Positions 8,048 through 16,591 of a DNA stretch of 51,538 nucleotides are shown here, one piece after another. Both the position numbers and the translations under genes were made by a program. Every line of letters begins with the position of its first letter. Position 1 is the stretch's first letter. The notes beneath the pieces are model-generated. The model saw only the letters and a list, made by a program, of their open reading frames with translations. It was not told the DNA's origin and did not search any database. Source of the DNA: Rhodothermaceae bacterium (GTDB lineage: Bacteria > Bacteroidota > Rhodothermia > Balneolales > Cyclonatronaceae); assembly GCA_020201275.1 (NCBI GenBank), contig JAIVHB010000128.1, forward strand, positions 1-51,538. The letters run 5' to 3'.

Positions 8048-9573
8048 TGGATAAAGTCAGTCATATTCAATTCGTTGAAGACCTTGCTGCAAAACTCGGT
8101 CTCACTGAGGAGGAAACGGTAAAGAAGCTTACAGAACTGATTCTGATCATCAAAATGGAATCGGAATCTGGTAAGATGATTATCGACGGACTCGGTATAT
8201 TTACCACTAAAGGCAAAATCCTCACCTTTATTCCAGACGAATCGTTTGAGCTCGAGATTAACCATAATTATGCCGGTATGATGCCGGTAGAAATCGAGGA
8301 ACCCAAACCTGGAACGGCCGCTTCATCTGCAAAAACCCAAAAAGAGGATGATAATACTGAAGAATCCGACGCTGTGACGGACGATTTTGAGGAGGAGGAA
8401 TTTGTTGATGTAATTGATGAACAGGACCCCTTCGATCTCGACGATGATGAAACCGGAACGGAATCAACCTCATCTTCGAAAAGCACAGGAGAAAAGAGCG
8501 GTGATTATACCAGTGACGCTGCTGAAAAAGCACGAAAGGCGGCACTTGAGGCAGAAGAGCAGAAAATAAAAGAAGATGAGGAAGAGCAAGAAGAAGCTGC
8601 CCGGAAAGCCGAACTCGAAGCTCAGGCGGAAGAGAAGAAAAAGGAAGATGCAACAGCGGCACTTGCAGCCAGGAAGGCCGGGGAATCAGAAAAAGCACGG
8701 GCTGAAGCTGGAAAAGTGAAAGCATTGGAAAAAGAAGCCGCTGAGAAGAAAAAGGCTGAATCAAAGGAGCGTGCAGAGACAGCTTCAGAAAAATCTGCCG
8801 ACAAATTATCTGGAAGCAGAGCTGCAACAGACGAAGAAATCCGTCCCGAATGGGTCGAACCGGAAGCAGAAACCGCTCAGAAAGTCCGCTCTGACGGGAA
8901 AAAACCCGCGATTAAAGAGATACCGGCATACGACCGGGCCCGTCCGGACAGCAATACAGGTACGATCATAGCCATACTTGTTGCTGCTGTTGTAGTAGTT
9001 GCCGGTGCACTCTATTTATTCGGGTTCCTCACCGTTTCAGAGCCTGCCACCACTACGTCTCCGGTTATTAGTGAGCAAACAGAAGTACCACCTGCTAGTA
9101 CAGATTTACCGGGAATCGAAGATACCGAGACCGGCATATCTGCCACTGAACAACTTGCTCAGGAAGAAGCTGCCAGGGATGTAACCGCACAACCCGCTCC
9201 AGCTGTGGATGATCAGCCTGCTGCTCCTTCTGCCGAAACGCAGCAAACACCTGCACCGGTACGCGAAACTGCTGCACCTGCTGCGTCTTATGGCCTGCGC
9301 GGCACCATGAACACTACAATGGCAAGACCTTACACCATTGTGGTTCATTCACTGACATCACGTACAGATGCAGAGCGGGAAGCCGCCGTAGTTGCAGAGG
9401 CCGGTTACAGAAGCACCTGGTTCAGGGTCGAACTGCCCAACGGAAGTGTCAGATGGAGAGTGAGCATCGGGCAATTTGCCAGCAGTGATGCCGCTGTTGA
9501 GGCCGCCAGACAGCTTCCGGAACCCTACTCAGCCAACAATTTCATCAGTCGTATCGAATCCTACAATCCATAA
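8047..9573 (+). CDS. HU-like domain / transmembrane / SPOR domain fusion protein
   Basis: This is a 508-residue single-pass membrane protein. Residues 1-75 form an HU-like domain (helices around HIQFVEDLAAKLGLTEEETV, then IDGLGIFTTKGKILTFIPDE). Residues 76-150 are very acidic. Residues 155-260 are an Ala/Glu/Lys-rich coiled coil. A transmembrane segment lies at about 305-328 (TIIAILVAAVVVVAGALYLF). It is followed by a Pro/Thr/Ala-rich periplasmic linker and a C-terminal SPOR domain (about 427-508). SPOR domains bind denuded septal peptidoglycan. The topology therefore puts the HU-like part in the cytoplasm and SPOR in the periplasm, a possible chromosome-to-septum tether (inference). The start overlaps the previous stop by 1 base. 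Confidence 0.87.
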   Translation: MDKVSHIQFVEDLAAKLGLTEEETVKKLTELILIIKMESESGKMIIDGLGIFTTKGKILTFIPDESFELEINHNYAGMMPVEIEEPKPGTAASSAKTQKEDDNTEESDAVTDDFEEEEFVDVIDEQDPFDLDDDETGTESTSSSKSTGEKSGDYTSDAAEKARKAALEAEEQKIKEDEEEQEEAARKAELEAQAEEKKKEDATAALAARKAGESEKARAEAGKVKALEKEAAEKKKAESKERAETASEKSADKLSGSRAATDEEIRPEWVEPEAETAQKVRSDGKKPAIKEIPAYDRARPDSNTGTIIAILVAAVVVVAGALYLFGFLTVSEPATTTSPVISEQTEVPPASTDLPGIEDTETGISATEQLAQEEAARDVTAQPAPAVDDQPAAPSAETQQTPAPVRETAAPAASYGLRGTMNTTMARPYTIVVHSLTSRTDAEREAAVVAEAGYRSTWFRVELPNGSVRWRVSIGQFASSDAAVEAARQLPEPYSANNFISRIESYNP

Positions 9574-9593
9574 ACATCTCAATATCCTCCAAC

Positions 9594-10334
9594 ATGTCCA
9601 TGCTCTTTACCCTTATGTATTCTTTTATTCTTCAGGCCACAACCGAACTGGCGGAGAATGATACCCTTGCCGCCATTACAACTGAACCTGAAGGTCAATC
9701 GTTCTTCCATATTCTGCTGCAGGGTGGATACATCATGATACCGATCGGTATTCTGTCGATTCTTGCGATCTTTGTTATAGCAGAACGCTGGAGAGTTCTC
9801 AACAACTCACAAATGGACAATGAAAAATTCCTCGGAACTGTCGAAGAAATGCTCAAAGAGGGCAGTACCCGCCAGGCCATCCGCTATTGCGAGGAAATGG
9901 ACAAGCCTCTGGCCAGAATCCTGAAACAGGGTATAAAACGGCTGGGCAGGCCCATACTGGATATAGAAGATGCCATAAAAAACGCGGGGAAGCGTGAGAT
10001 TCACATGCTCGAAAAGAAGATGGACTGGCTTGCCACCATTGCCGGTGTTGCTCCGTTGCTGGGTTTCCTGGGTACGGTTACCGGTATGATTCAGGCCTTC
10101 ATGGAGATTCAGTCGCTGCAGGGGAATGTTAACCCGAGTGTACTGGCCGGCGGTATATGGGAAGCCCTCATAACAACCGCAGCGGGTCTTGCCGTAGGTA
10201 TTTTTGCCTTTTTCTTCTATAACTACCTCATCAGCCGCATCAACCGGATGGTATTTGACCTTGAAGTATCTACCACCGAATTCATTGAACTCCTCCAGAA
10301 ACCTGCACCCAAGAAAGAAACCGTACTGCGATGA
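9594..10334 (+). CDS. MotA/TolQ/ExbB proton channel family protein
   Basis: This 246-residue inner-membrane protein has an N-terminal segment, a first clear TM at about 42-66 (GYIMIPIGILSILAIFVIAERW), a cytoplasmic helical region, and two further TMs at about 140-160 (ATIAGVAPLLGFLGTVTGM) and 183-210. The GVAPLLGFLGTVTGMIQAF stretch is the family hallmark of the pentameric channel that, with ExbD/TolR, turns proton flow into force on a TonB/TolA partner. The stop overlaps the next gene by 4 bases. Choosing TolQ over ExbB is not possible from sequence alone. The SPOR neighbour favours a division/Tol-like role; the TonB neighbour favours transport. Confidence 0.93.
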   Translation: MSMLFTLMYSFILQATTELAENDTLAAITTEPEGQSFFHILLQGGYIMIPIGILSILAIFVIAERWRVLNNSQMDNEKFLGTVEEMLKEGSTRQAIRYCEEMDKPLARILKQGIKRLGRPILDIEDAIKNAGKREIHMLEKKMDWLATIAGVAPLLGFLGTVTGMIQAFMEIQSLQGNVNPSVLAGGIWEALITTAAGLAVGIFAFFFYNYLISRINRMVFDLEVSTTEFIELLQKPAPKKETVLR

Positions 10335-10738
10335 ATTTCCGCCCGCTAAATGAAGTCCGCAAGCCGTTGTCTGTCTTTTCCCTCTCATCCCTGACCGATA
10401 TCGTGCTTCTGCTGCTGATTTTCTTCCTACTAACGTCGTCCTTTGTCTCCAATTTCGGCATCAGGGTGAATGTGCCCAGGGCTGATACCAGTGCACAGAC
10501 CCAGCCACAGTACATCAATGTTACGGTGACCAAAGAGGGGGATTTCTATGTGGGTGGCGAGCAGGTGAGCAAATCGCTCCTTGCCGTGGCCATCAGAACC
10601 GAGTTTCAGAAAAATCCACAGGGCACACTTGTGCTTCGGGCCGACAAGGATGCAATAATTGACAATGCCGTGTTCGTTATGAACATTGGAAAAGCACTCA
10701 ATATGAATATCATGATGGCCACAGAACGGGGTATCTGA
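10331..10738 (+). CDS. ExbD/TolR family biopolymer transporter
   Basis: This 135-residue protein has one N-terminal TM (about 20-42, LTDIVLLLLIFFLLTSSFV). It carries the essential membrane Asp (D23) that is protonated in ExbD/TolR motors. The periplasmic domain follows with the usual pattern LVLRADKDAIIDNAVFVMNIGKAL. It overlaps the exbB/tolQ-like gene by 4 bases (ATGA) and precedes the TonB-like gene by 4 bases. It acts as the rotor/clamp partner of the upstream channel in the inner membrane. Confidence 0.92.
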   Translation: MNFRPLNEVRKPLSVFSLSSLTDIVLLLLIFFLLTSSFVSNFGIRVNVPRADTSAQTQPQYINVTVTKEGDFYVGGEQVSKSLLAVAIRTEFQKNPQGTLVLRADKDAIIDNAVFVMNIGKALNMNIMMATERGI

Positions 10739-10742
10739 TCCT

Positions 10743-11567
10743 ATGAAACGAAGAAAGCTAACTCAGGAAGAAAAGTTTGGCCTTACCACAACTGTAGGTG
10801 CCCATATTTTTCTTATTCTCATTGCCATACTCATCATCACCCGGCCGGTTGAAGACGATCGCATAGCTTTCATTGAAATAACCCTCGGGGAATTCCGTGA
10901 CGGAACCCTGGCTGAATTCAGCCAGGAGCAGAATCCGGTGGTCGCCACGCGTCCAAGGCCTACACCCGTGCAGGCTGAAATACCCCGGCCGGAACCCGTA
11001 AGGGAGCAACAGGAACAGGTTGAACGGCAGGAAACGGCCAAACCGGTCGAATTACCGGAACAGACCCAGGATATCCAGGAAGAGGTTGTAGCCACACCTG
11101 AAACCCGGCAAATTGACCCAACTGTTGTTATCAGGGAAGAAAACCGGGAAGAACAGGTAGTAAGGCCGGAAACTCCCGTAAGAGAGGCTGAAACCGAACG
11201 GGAGGGGGCACTTACCAGCGGCGACATTCGTGGGCGCACAGGCAATATTGAGGCCGATCAGGGTACCGGGCGCGATTTGGACCGTTCTGCGCCTTTTACC
11301 CTTGAATGGGAAGGCGACATAGAACGTGCTCCCCTTCAGCAACCACTGCCCAATTACACGGCAGAAGTGGAAGCTATTATCACGGTAAGGTTTGAAGTGC
11401 GCCCCGATGGTACCGTTGGCCGGATCACTCCTATACGGCGTATGAGCCCTGAGCTTGAACGTGAAGTAAACAGGACACTCCGTTCATGGCGTTTCTCCAG
11501 ATTGCCGGGTGGCCTGCCCCAGGAACCTCAGTTCGGGGTTATCACATTCCGCTTCGTGCTTGAATAA
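10743..11567 (+). CDS. TonB/TolA-like energy transducer
   Basis: This 274-residue protein has a single N-terminal TM (about 17-38). A long Pro/Glu/Arg/Gln-rich periplasmic spacer (about 55-185) follows, then a C-terminal TonB-type domain (about 195-274: AIITVRFEVRPDGTVGRI, then LRSWRFSRLPGG, then GVITFRFVLE). It would couple the ExbB/ExbD motor to an outer-membrane or peptidoglycan partner. The barrel at the head of the same operon is an obvious candidate. The stop lies only 2 bases from the convergent glycogen phosphorylase stop, leaving no intergenic room for a terminator. Confidence 0.9.
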   Translation: MKRRKLTQEEKFGLTTTVGAHIFLILIAILIITRPVEDDRIAFIEITLGEFRDGTLAEFSQEQNPVVATRPRPTPVQAEIPRPEPVREQQEQVERQETAKPVELPEQTQDIQEEVVATPETRQIDPTVVIREENREEQVVRPETPVREAETEREGALTSGDIRGRTGNIEADQGTGRDLDRSAPFTLEWEGDIERAPLQQPLPNYTAEVEAIITVRFEVRPDGTVGRITPIRRMSPELEREVNRTLRSWRFSRLPGGLPQEPQFGVITFRFVLE

Positions 11568-11569
11568 TA

Positions 11570-14074
11570 TCAGGCCTGTTTTTTTTCCCGCCTCTTTATG
11601 GCCTTCTCACCTGACTTATCGATCTCGCACCCCCATATTTCGGTGGCATATTCATAGATAGTTCGATCTGATGAGAACTTTCCGATACGGGCAGTATTGT
11701 AAATCGCCTTTTTGAACCACTCCTGGGGTTTCCTGTATAACGCTTCCACTTTTTTCTGCGTGTCGGCATAGGCTTCGAAATCGGCACAAACCATGAAATA
11801 GTCGCCTCCATCGGTTAATGCATGGACGATACTGTGAAACAGGTTTGGGTTTTCCGGACTGAAAAAGCCATCCCTGATCTGATCAATAGCCTGCTTCAGC
11901 TCTTTGTTGGCATTCAGATAGTCCCATGGGTTGTATCCCTCCTTGCGAAGACGTTCGATTTCATCGACAGTAAGGCCGAATATGAAGATGTTGTCATCAC
12001 CTACTTCTTCCTTTATCTCGATATTGGCACCGTCGAGCGTACCAATGGTTATAGCGCCATTCAGGGCAAATTTCATATTTCCGGTACCTGATGCTTCCAT
12101 TCCGGCGGTTGAAATCTGTTCTGAAAGATCGGCGGCCGGTATGAGGCGTTCCGCCAGCGAGACACTGTAATCAGGCAGGAAAACACACTTCAGCTTGTCG
12201 CCCACTTCATGATCATTATTGATAACATCTGCGATGGAGTTGATCAGCTTGATGTGCATTTTGGCCATTGTATAGCCCGGTGCCGCTTTACCGGCGAACA
12301 GCACGGTTCTCGGCTGGAACGGGGCATCGGGGTTAGCCTTGATCCGGTTATACAGCACAACCGTATGCAAGGCAGCCATCAGCTGGCGTTTGTACTCATG
12401 TATCCGCTTGATCTGAATATCGAAGATGGAATCAACATTCAGGCGGATCCCCATTTTCTTATCAACAAACGCGGCAAGTCTTTTCTTGTTTTCCTTTTTG
12501 ATACCGGCGAATGCTTTCACAAACGCCTTGTCATCGGCATACTTGTCGAGTTGCTTCAATTCATAGAGCGCATTCACCCAACCATCGCCAATTTTATCGG
12601 TTATGAGATCCGACAGTTTCGGGTTACACTGTTTGAGCCAGCGCCGTGGGGTTATGCCGTTTGTTTTATTGGTGAATTTCTCGGGCCACAGCTCATAAAA
12701 ATCCCGGAATATTGTCTTAATGATCAGGTCGGAATGCAGCTGTGCAACACCGTTCACCTTGTGCGAACCAACAATACCAAGGTTGGCCATTTGCACGCTT
12801 GGTTGCTCGCCTTCGCTGATGATCGACATTCTGCGAACCCTGCTCAGATCGTCACCAAATTTGTCGTGCACTGTATTAAGGAAACGCTTGTTGATTTCAT
12901 AGATGATCTGCAGATGCCGCGGCAGCAATGAGCGTACCAGCGATACCGGCCAGCGTTCCAATGCTTCCGGCAGCACCGTATGGTTGGTGTATGCCATCGT
13001 TTTGGTTGTGATGCCCCAGCTGGTATCCCAGTCGAGTCCTTCCTCGTCCATCAGCAACCGCATCATTTCAGGGATCGCAAGATTGGGGTGAGTGTCGTTG
13101 CACTGTACAGCCACTTTTTCGGGTAATTTTGTCAGGTCACTGTTGCTCTTCTTAAAACGCTCCATAATATCCTGCAGCGTGGCCGACACAAGAAAATACT
13201 CCTGCTTCAAACGCAACTCCTGCCCGACAAATATCTTGTCGTTGGGATACAGGATCCGGGATATGTTCTCATGCAACTCCATATCGCGGACAGCCTCGAT
13301 GTAATCGCCCTGGTTAAACCGGCTTAGATCTAGTGAGGTTGTGGATGTAGCTTTCCATAGCCTGAGATTATTAACGACCTCATTTTTATACCCAGGTACC
13401 GGCATATCATGGGCCAGGGCAAATACATCCTGGGTATCGACCCAGCGAAACCGAAGATCGCCCTTTTCATCGGTGTAGGGTACCGAACGGCCATGAAATT
13501 TCACCCTTCGCACAAGTTTTGCCCGCGGACGGTCCCACGGAAATCCGTACTGAAGCCAGTTATCGGGCTGTTCAACCTGATATCCGTTCACAATCTGCTG
13601 ATGGAAAATACCGAAGTCATAACGAATACCATAGCCGTATCCTGCAATGCCAAGAGTGGCCATGGAATCGAGAAAGCATGCAGCAAGCCTGCCGAGACCA
13701 CCGTTTCCGAGTGCCGCGTCCTGTTCGGTTTCCCTGATCTGATCATAATCAAGGCCCAGTGATTCGAGGGCTTCCTTGGTTTCATCCATCATACCAAGGT
13801 TTATCAGCGCGTTGTCGAGCAATCTGCCGATCAGAAACTCCATTGAGATGTAATACACCCGTTTGGAATCATCTCTATAGTATCCCTGCTGTGTTTTGAG
13901 CCATTTGTCATGCAACCTGTCGCGCACCGATAGCACCACACTTTTATAGATGTCCCAGTCAGATGCCGAGTGTTCATCGCAGGCCAAAGTAAACCGCAAA
14001 TGGTTTGATATATCTCTCTTGATGGACTCTACGTCCATACCTGTCCGCGTAATTGATTCTGTAATTTTCGACAT
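11570..14074 (-). CDS. glgP: Glycogen/starch (alpha-glucan) phosphorylase
   Basis: This 834-residue GT35 enzyme cleaves alpha-1,4-glucan with phosphate to give glucose-1-phosphate in the cytosol. Family signatures run the full length: YYISMEFLIGRLLDNALINLG near residue 75, NGGLGRLAACFLDS near 125, NTMKFAL-type PLP site (SGTGNMKFALNGAITIGTLDG) near 665 with the pyridoxal-phosphate lysine in GNMKF, and the glucan-site segments QCNDTHP and YTNHTVLPEALE. It is complete and monocistronic as far as visible, with about 120 bases before ispE. It belongs functionally with the branching enzyme and MalQ genes further along the window. Confidence 0.97.
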   Translation of the reverse strand: MSKITESITRTGMDVESIKRDISNHLRFTLACDEHSASDWDIYKSVVLSVRDRLHDKWLKTQQGYYRDDSKRVYYISMEFLIGRLLDNALINLGMMDETKEALESLGLDYDQIRETEQDAALGNGGLGRLAACFLDSMATLGIAGYGYGIRYDFGIFHQQIVNGYQVEQPDNWLQYGFPWDRPRAKLVRRVKFHGRSVPYTDEKGDLRFRWVDTQDVFALAHDMPVPGYKNEVVNNLRLWKATSTTSLDLSRFNQGDYIEAVRDMELHENISRILYPNDKIFVGQELRLKQEYFLVSATLQDIMERFKKSNSDLTKLPEKVAVQCNDTHPNLAIPEMMRLLMDEEGLDWDTSWGITTKTMAYTNHTVLPEALERWPVSLVRSLLPRHLQIIYEINKRFLNTVHDKFGDDLSRVRRMSIISEGEQPSVQMANLGIVGSHKVNGVAQLHSDLIIKTIFRDFYELWPEKFTNKTNGITPRRWLKQCNPKLSDLITDKIGDGWVNALYELKQLDKYADDKAFVKAFAGIKKENKKRLAAFVDKKMGIRLNVDSIFDIQIKRIHEYKRQLMAALHTVVLYNRIKANPDAPFQPRTVLFAGKAAPGYTMAKMHIKLINSIADVINNDHEVGDKLKCVFLPDYSVSLAERLIPAADLSEQISTAGMEASGTGNMKFALNGAITIGTLDGANIEIKEEVGDDNIFIFGLTVDEIERLRKEGYNPWDYLNANKELKQAIDQIRDGFFSPENPNLFHSIVHALTDGGDYFMVCADFEAYADTQKKVEALYRKPQEWFKKAIYNTARIGKFSSDRTIYEYATEIWGCEIDKSGEKAIKRREKKQA

Positions 14075-14198
14075 AATTGCTTTTAATAAAATGTTTACTA
14101 CTGCTGTTGAAATGGTAAGTTTTTAAATACGTTTCACGGCATTATACGGCATCGTTGCCATCAGGCACGGGCTGGAATCTGTTGCAATGGAACCATTA

Positions 14199-15077
14199 CT
14201 ATCTTCGATAAACGCCGATATCCGGCTTAAACCCTGGTCCTGTGATGTTGGTTTTATAGTTGTTCTGCACAAAATAGTGATAAGCGTCCAATGCTACGAA
14301 TTCTTGTTCAAAAAAACCAAAGACCGAAGAGCCGCTTCCGCTCATGGAGGCAAATACGGCCCCCATGTCGTAAAACTGATCTTTCATGTTACCAATCAGG
14401 GGGAATCGAGGTATTACAGCCGGCTCAAGATCATTGTCGATAAGGTACCGCCATTCATCCGGGTTGAATCCGGTAAGAATTTTTTCCAGGCTGATGTCGG
14501 GCGTTCCTGTTGGCATACAGTGTGCATAAGCTTCGGCAGTACTGCTTTCAAAACCCGGGTAGACGGTTACTATCCAGGCCCGCGGCTGAATGGGGAGGAA
14601 TTGCAGTGTGGTACCCGTTCCCGTTCCTATTCCTGTTTTACCAGCTATCATAACAGGGATGTCTGAACCAAGCGCTGCTCCGATACCGGTCAGTTCCTCA
14701 TCGCTCAGACCGGCCTGTTCCATTTTGTTCAGTATTCTGAGCATGGCTGCAGCATCCGCACTTCCTCCGCCAAGACCGGCCCCGAGCGGGATTTTTTTTT
14801 GCACCTGCACCCGGTAATGATTTCTGGTTCCTGTCGCCTTTCTGAAAGCTTCTGCGGCCCTCACAATCAGGTTGTCTTTACCGGCAGGTATTTCCAGGCC
14901 TTCGCTTGTTACTGTGGTTACCGAGTCATGGCTTACCTCGAGCTGATCATTCCAATCGATGAAGCAGAACCCGGTCTCAAGTTCATGGTAACCGCCGGGC
15001 ATGCGCCCGATCACTTTAAGGCCCAGATTGATTTTCGCGCAGGCTGTACTAACCCAAACATCCTTTTCTTGTGTCAT
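14199..15077 (-). CDS. ispE: 4-(cytidine 5'-diphospho)-2-C-methyl-D-erythritol kinase
   Basis: This 292-residue GHMP kinase phosphorylates CDP-methylerythritol in the MEP isoprenoid pathway. Visible are the N-terminal AKINLGL substrate motif (14-20), the GHMP glycine-rich ATP loop PLGAGLGGGSADAA (97-110), SDIPVMI with the catalytic Asp near 140, and the C-terminal MSGSGSSVFGFF motif. The start overlaps the end of the CCA-type gene by 4 bases (ATGA), so the two are probably translated from one minus-strand message. Confidence 0.95.
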   Translation of the reverse strand: MTQEKDVWVSTACAKINLGLKVIGRMPGGYHELETGFCFIDWNDQLEVSHDSVTTVTSEGLEIPAGKDNLIVRAAEAFRKATGTRNHYRVQVQKKIPLGAGLGGGSADAAAMLRILNKMEQAGLSDEELTGIGAALGSDIPVMIAGKTGIGTGTGTTLQFLPIQPRAWIVTVYPGFESSTAEAYAHCMPTGTPDISLEKILTGFNPDEWRYLIDNDLEPAVIPRFPLIGNMKDQFYDMGAVFASMSGSGSSVFGFFEQEFVALDAYHYFVQNNYKTNITGPGFKPDIGVYRR

Positions 15078-16495
15078 AACGTCTCCTTAAGAATCTCATC
15101 CTTGATTTTTTGCGCATATTCTTTTGCGGCTTCGGGCGTATTTGGAATTTCCCCCTCCAGAATGGCCGCTTCAATTGCATTTTTGATCTTCCCGACACCG
15201 GGGCCGGGCTTCATTGAGAACATCTCCATGATCTCCTGCCCGCCTATCGGCGGCTTCCAGTTCCTGAGCTTGTCTTTTTCATCAACCTCGCGGATTCTCT
15301 GCTCCACCCGGTCGAAATTGGCCAGAAACTGTTTTACTTTTCTGTCGTTTTTACTGGTAATATCAGCCCTGCAGAGCATCATCAGATCATCAATATCGTC
15401 ACCGGAATCCACTAAAAGCCTTCTGATGGCACTGTCGGTTACCTCTTCACTGACCAGGGCTATGGGCCTCAAATGAAGCTTCACAAGTTTCTGAACGTAC
15501 TTCAGGCGGGAGTCGAGTGGCAGGCCCAGGCGCCGGAAAATGCGCCGGGTCATAACGGCACCCACCGCATCGTGGCCGTGAAAGGTCCAGCCGTGCTCTT
15601 CTGAAAACCTCTGGGTTGCCGGCTTGCCGATATCGTGCATTATTGCCGCCCAGCGCAGCCACTGATTTTCGGTAACCCGGCTGATGTTGTCGAGTACCTG
15701 AAGCGTGTGCCAGAAATTGTCTTTATGGCGTACCCCCTCAATTTCCTTCACGCCATGCAGTTCAACCAGTTCGGGAAAAATATGAGTGAGAAGGTCTGTT
15801 TCGAACAGTATGCTGAAGCCTTTCGATGGCACCGGGCTCAGCACGATCTTGTTCAGTTCATCGATTACACGCTCTTTCGAAACGATTCCGATTCGTTCGG
15901 CCATTTCCTTCATGGCCGCAAGTGTATTCTCTTCAATATCAAAATCGAGCTGGGCTGCAAACCTGGCTGCACGCATCATCCGCAACGGATCGTCGTTGAA
16001 GGTGATACCCGGATCCACCGGTGTTCTGATGGTTTTGTTCGCCAGATCGGTGAGCCCGCCAAACGGATCGATAAGCTCACCGTAATTCTGCTCATCAAGC
16101 GACCACGACATTGCATTTATCGTAAAATCCCTGCGGCGCTGATCGTCTTCCATGGTCCCGTCTTCAACCACAGGTTTACGCGATTCGCGGCTGTAGCTCT
16201 CTTTTCTTGCCCCTACAAACTCAAGGTCCATGCCTTTGTGGTTTATATGCGCCGTACCGAATTGCCGGAATGTGCTGATCTGCTTCGCTTTGAGTTCAAC
16301 CCCGACGGCGGCAGCCAGGTCTATTCCCGATCCGATCGTTACAAAATCGATATCGGTTCTCTTCTGCCCATGCAGGCGCCCGAGGTAGTAATCTCTCACA
16401 TACCCGCCTACCACATAGGCGGGTTGCTTCAAGGCCGAAGCTGCCTTTGAAACAATTTTGAAAATTGAGCTGTGTTTCCTGTCTATATCTTGCAA
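15074..16495 (-). CDS. cca: CCA tRNA nucleotidyltransferase / poly(A) polymerase family with HD domain
   Basis: This 473-residue class II nucleotidyltransferase has the GGYVRD motif at 30-35, the metal-binding DID at 48-50, the RRDFTINAM motif near 120, RMMRAARFAAQL near 175, and a C-terminal HD domain (HTLQVLDNIS near 265, IMHDIGKP near 290). The HD domain is typical of bacterial tRNA CCA-adding enzymes with phosphohydrolase activity. The family cannot be split reliably by eye into CCA-adding, A-adding or poly(A) polymerase types, so the symbol carries that caveat. It heads the pair with ispE and is divergent from the cation transporter at 16592. Confidence 0.9.
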   Translation of the reverse strand: MQDIDRKHSSIFKIVSKAASALKQPAYVVGGYVRDYYLGRLHGQKRTDIDFVTIGSGIDLAAAVGVELKAKQISTFRQFGTAHINHKGMDLEFVGARKESYSRESRKPVVEDGTMEDDQRRRDFTINAMSWSLDEQNYGELIDPFGGLTDLANKTIRTPVDPGITFNDDPLRMMRAARFAAQLDFDIEENTLAAMKEMAERIGIVSKERVIDELNKIVLSPVPSKGFSILFETDLLTHIFPELVELHGVKEIEGVRHKDNFWHTLQVLDNISRVTENQWLRWAAIMHDIGKPATQRFSEEHGWTFHGHDAVGAVMTRRIFRRLGLPLDSRLKYVQKLVKLHLRPIALVSEEVTDSAIRRLLVDSGDDIDDLMMLCRADITSKNDRKVKQFLANFDRVEQRIREVDEKDKLRNWKPPIGGQEIMEMFSMKPGPGVGKIKNAIEAAILEGEIPNTPEAAKEYAQKIKDEILKETL

Positions 16496-16503
16496 ACCGT
16501 CTT

Positions 16504-16511
16504 ATCTTTGG
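16504..16511 (+). promoter_or_regulatory. Putative -7 box TATCTTTG for the cation transporter gene
   Basis: An exact TAnnTTTG match lies in the 96-base divergent gap between the CCA-type gene (minus) and the transporter starting at 16592. The implied leader is about 75 bases. No strong -33 TTTG is visible at the usual spacing. Confidence 0.38.
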
Positions 16512-16591
16512 TTCCGATAAAATAAAACAAAAAGCGATGCTATTCAGATGATTGCATTGAATTATTTACGCTTAAATCCTGCGCGGCCGAT

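Noticed and set aside
7420-8265. A 281-codon minus-strand frame opposite the barrel and HU genes
   Set aside because: It spans three well-supported plus-strand genes and shows no recognisable domain.
12209-12931. A 240-codon plus-strand frame inside glycogen phosphorylase
   Set aside because: It is the shadow of the phosphorylase coding strand, with no independent motif.
15635-16450. A 271-codon plus-strand frame opposite the CCA-type gene
   Set aside because: The minus-strand product is unambiguous; the plus-strand text has no family match.
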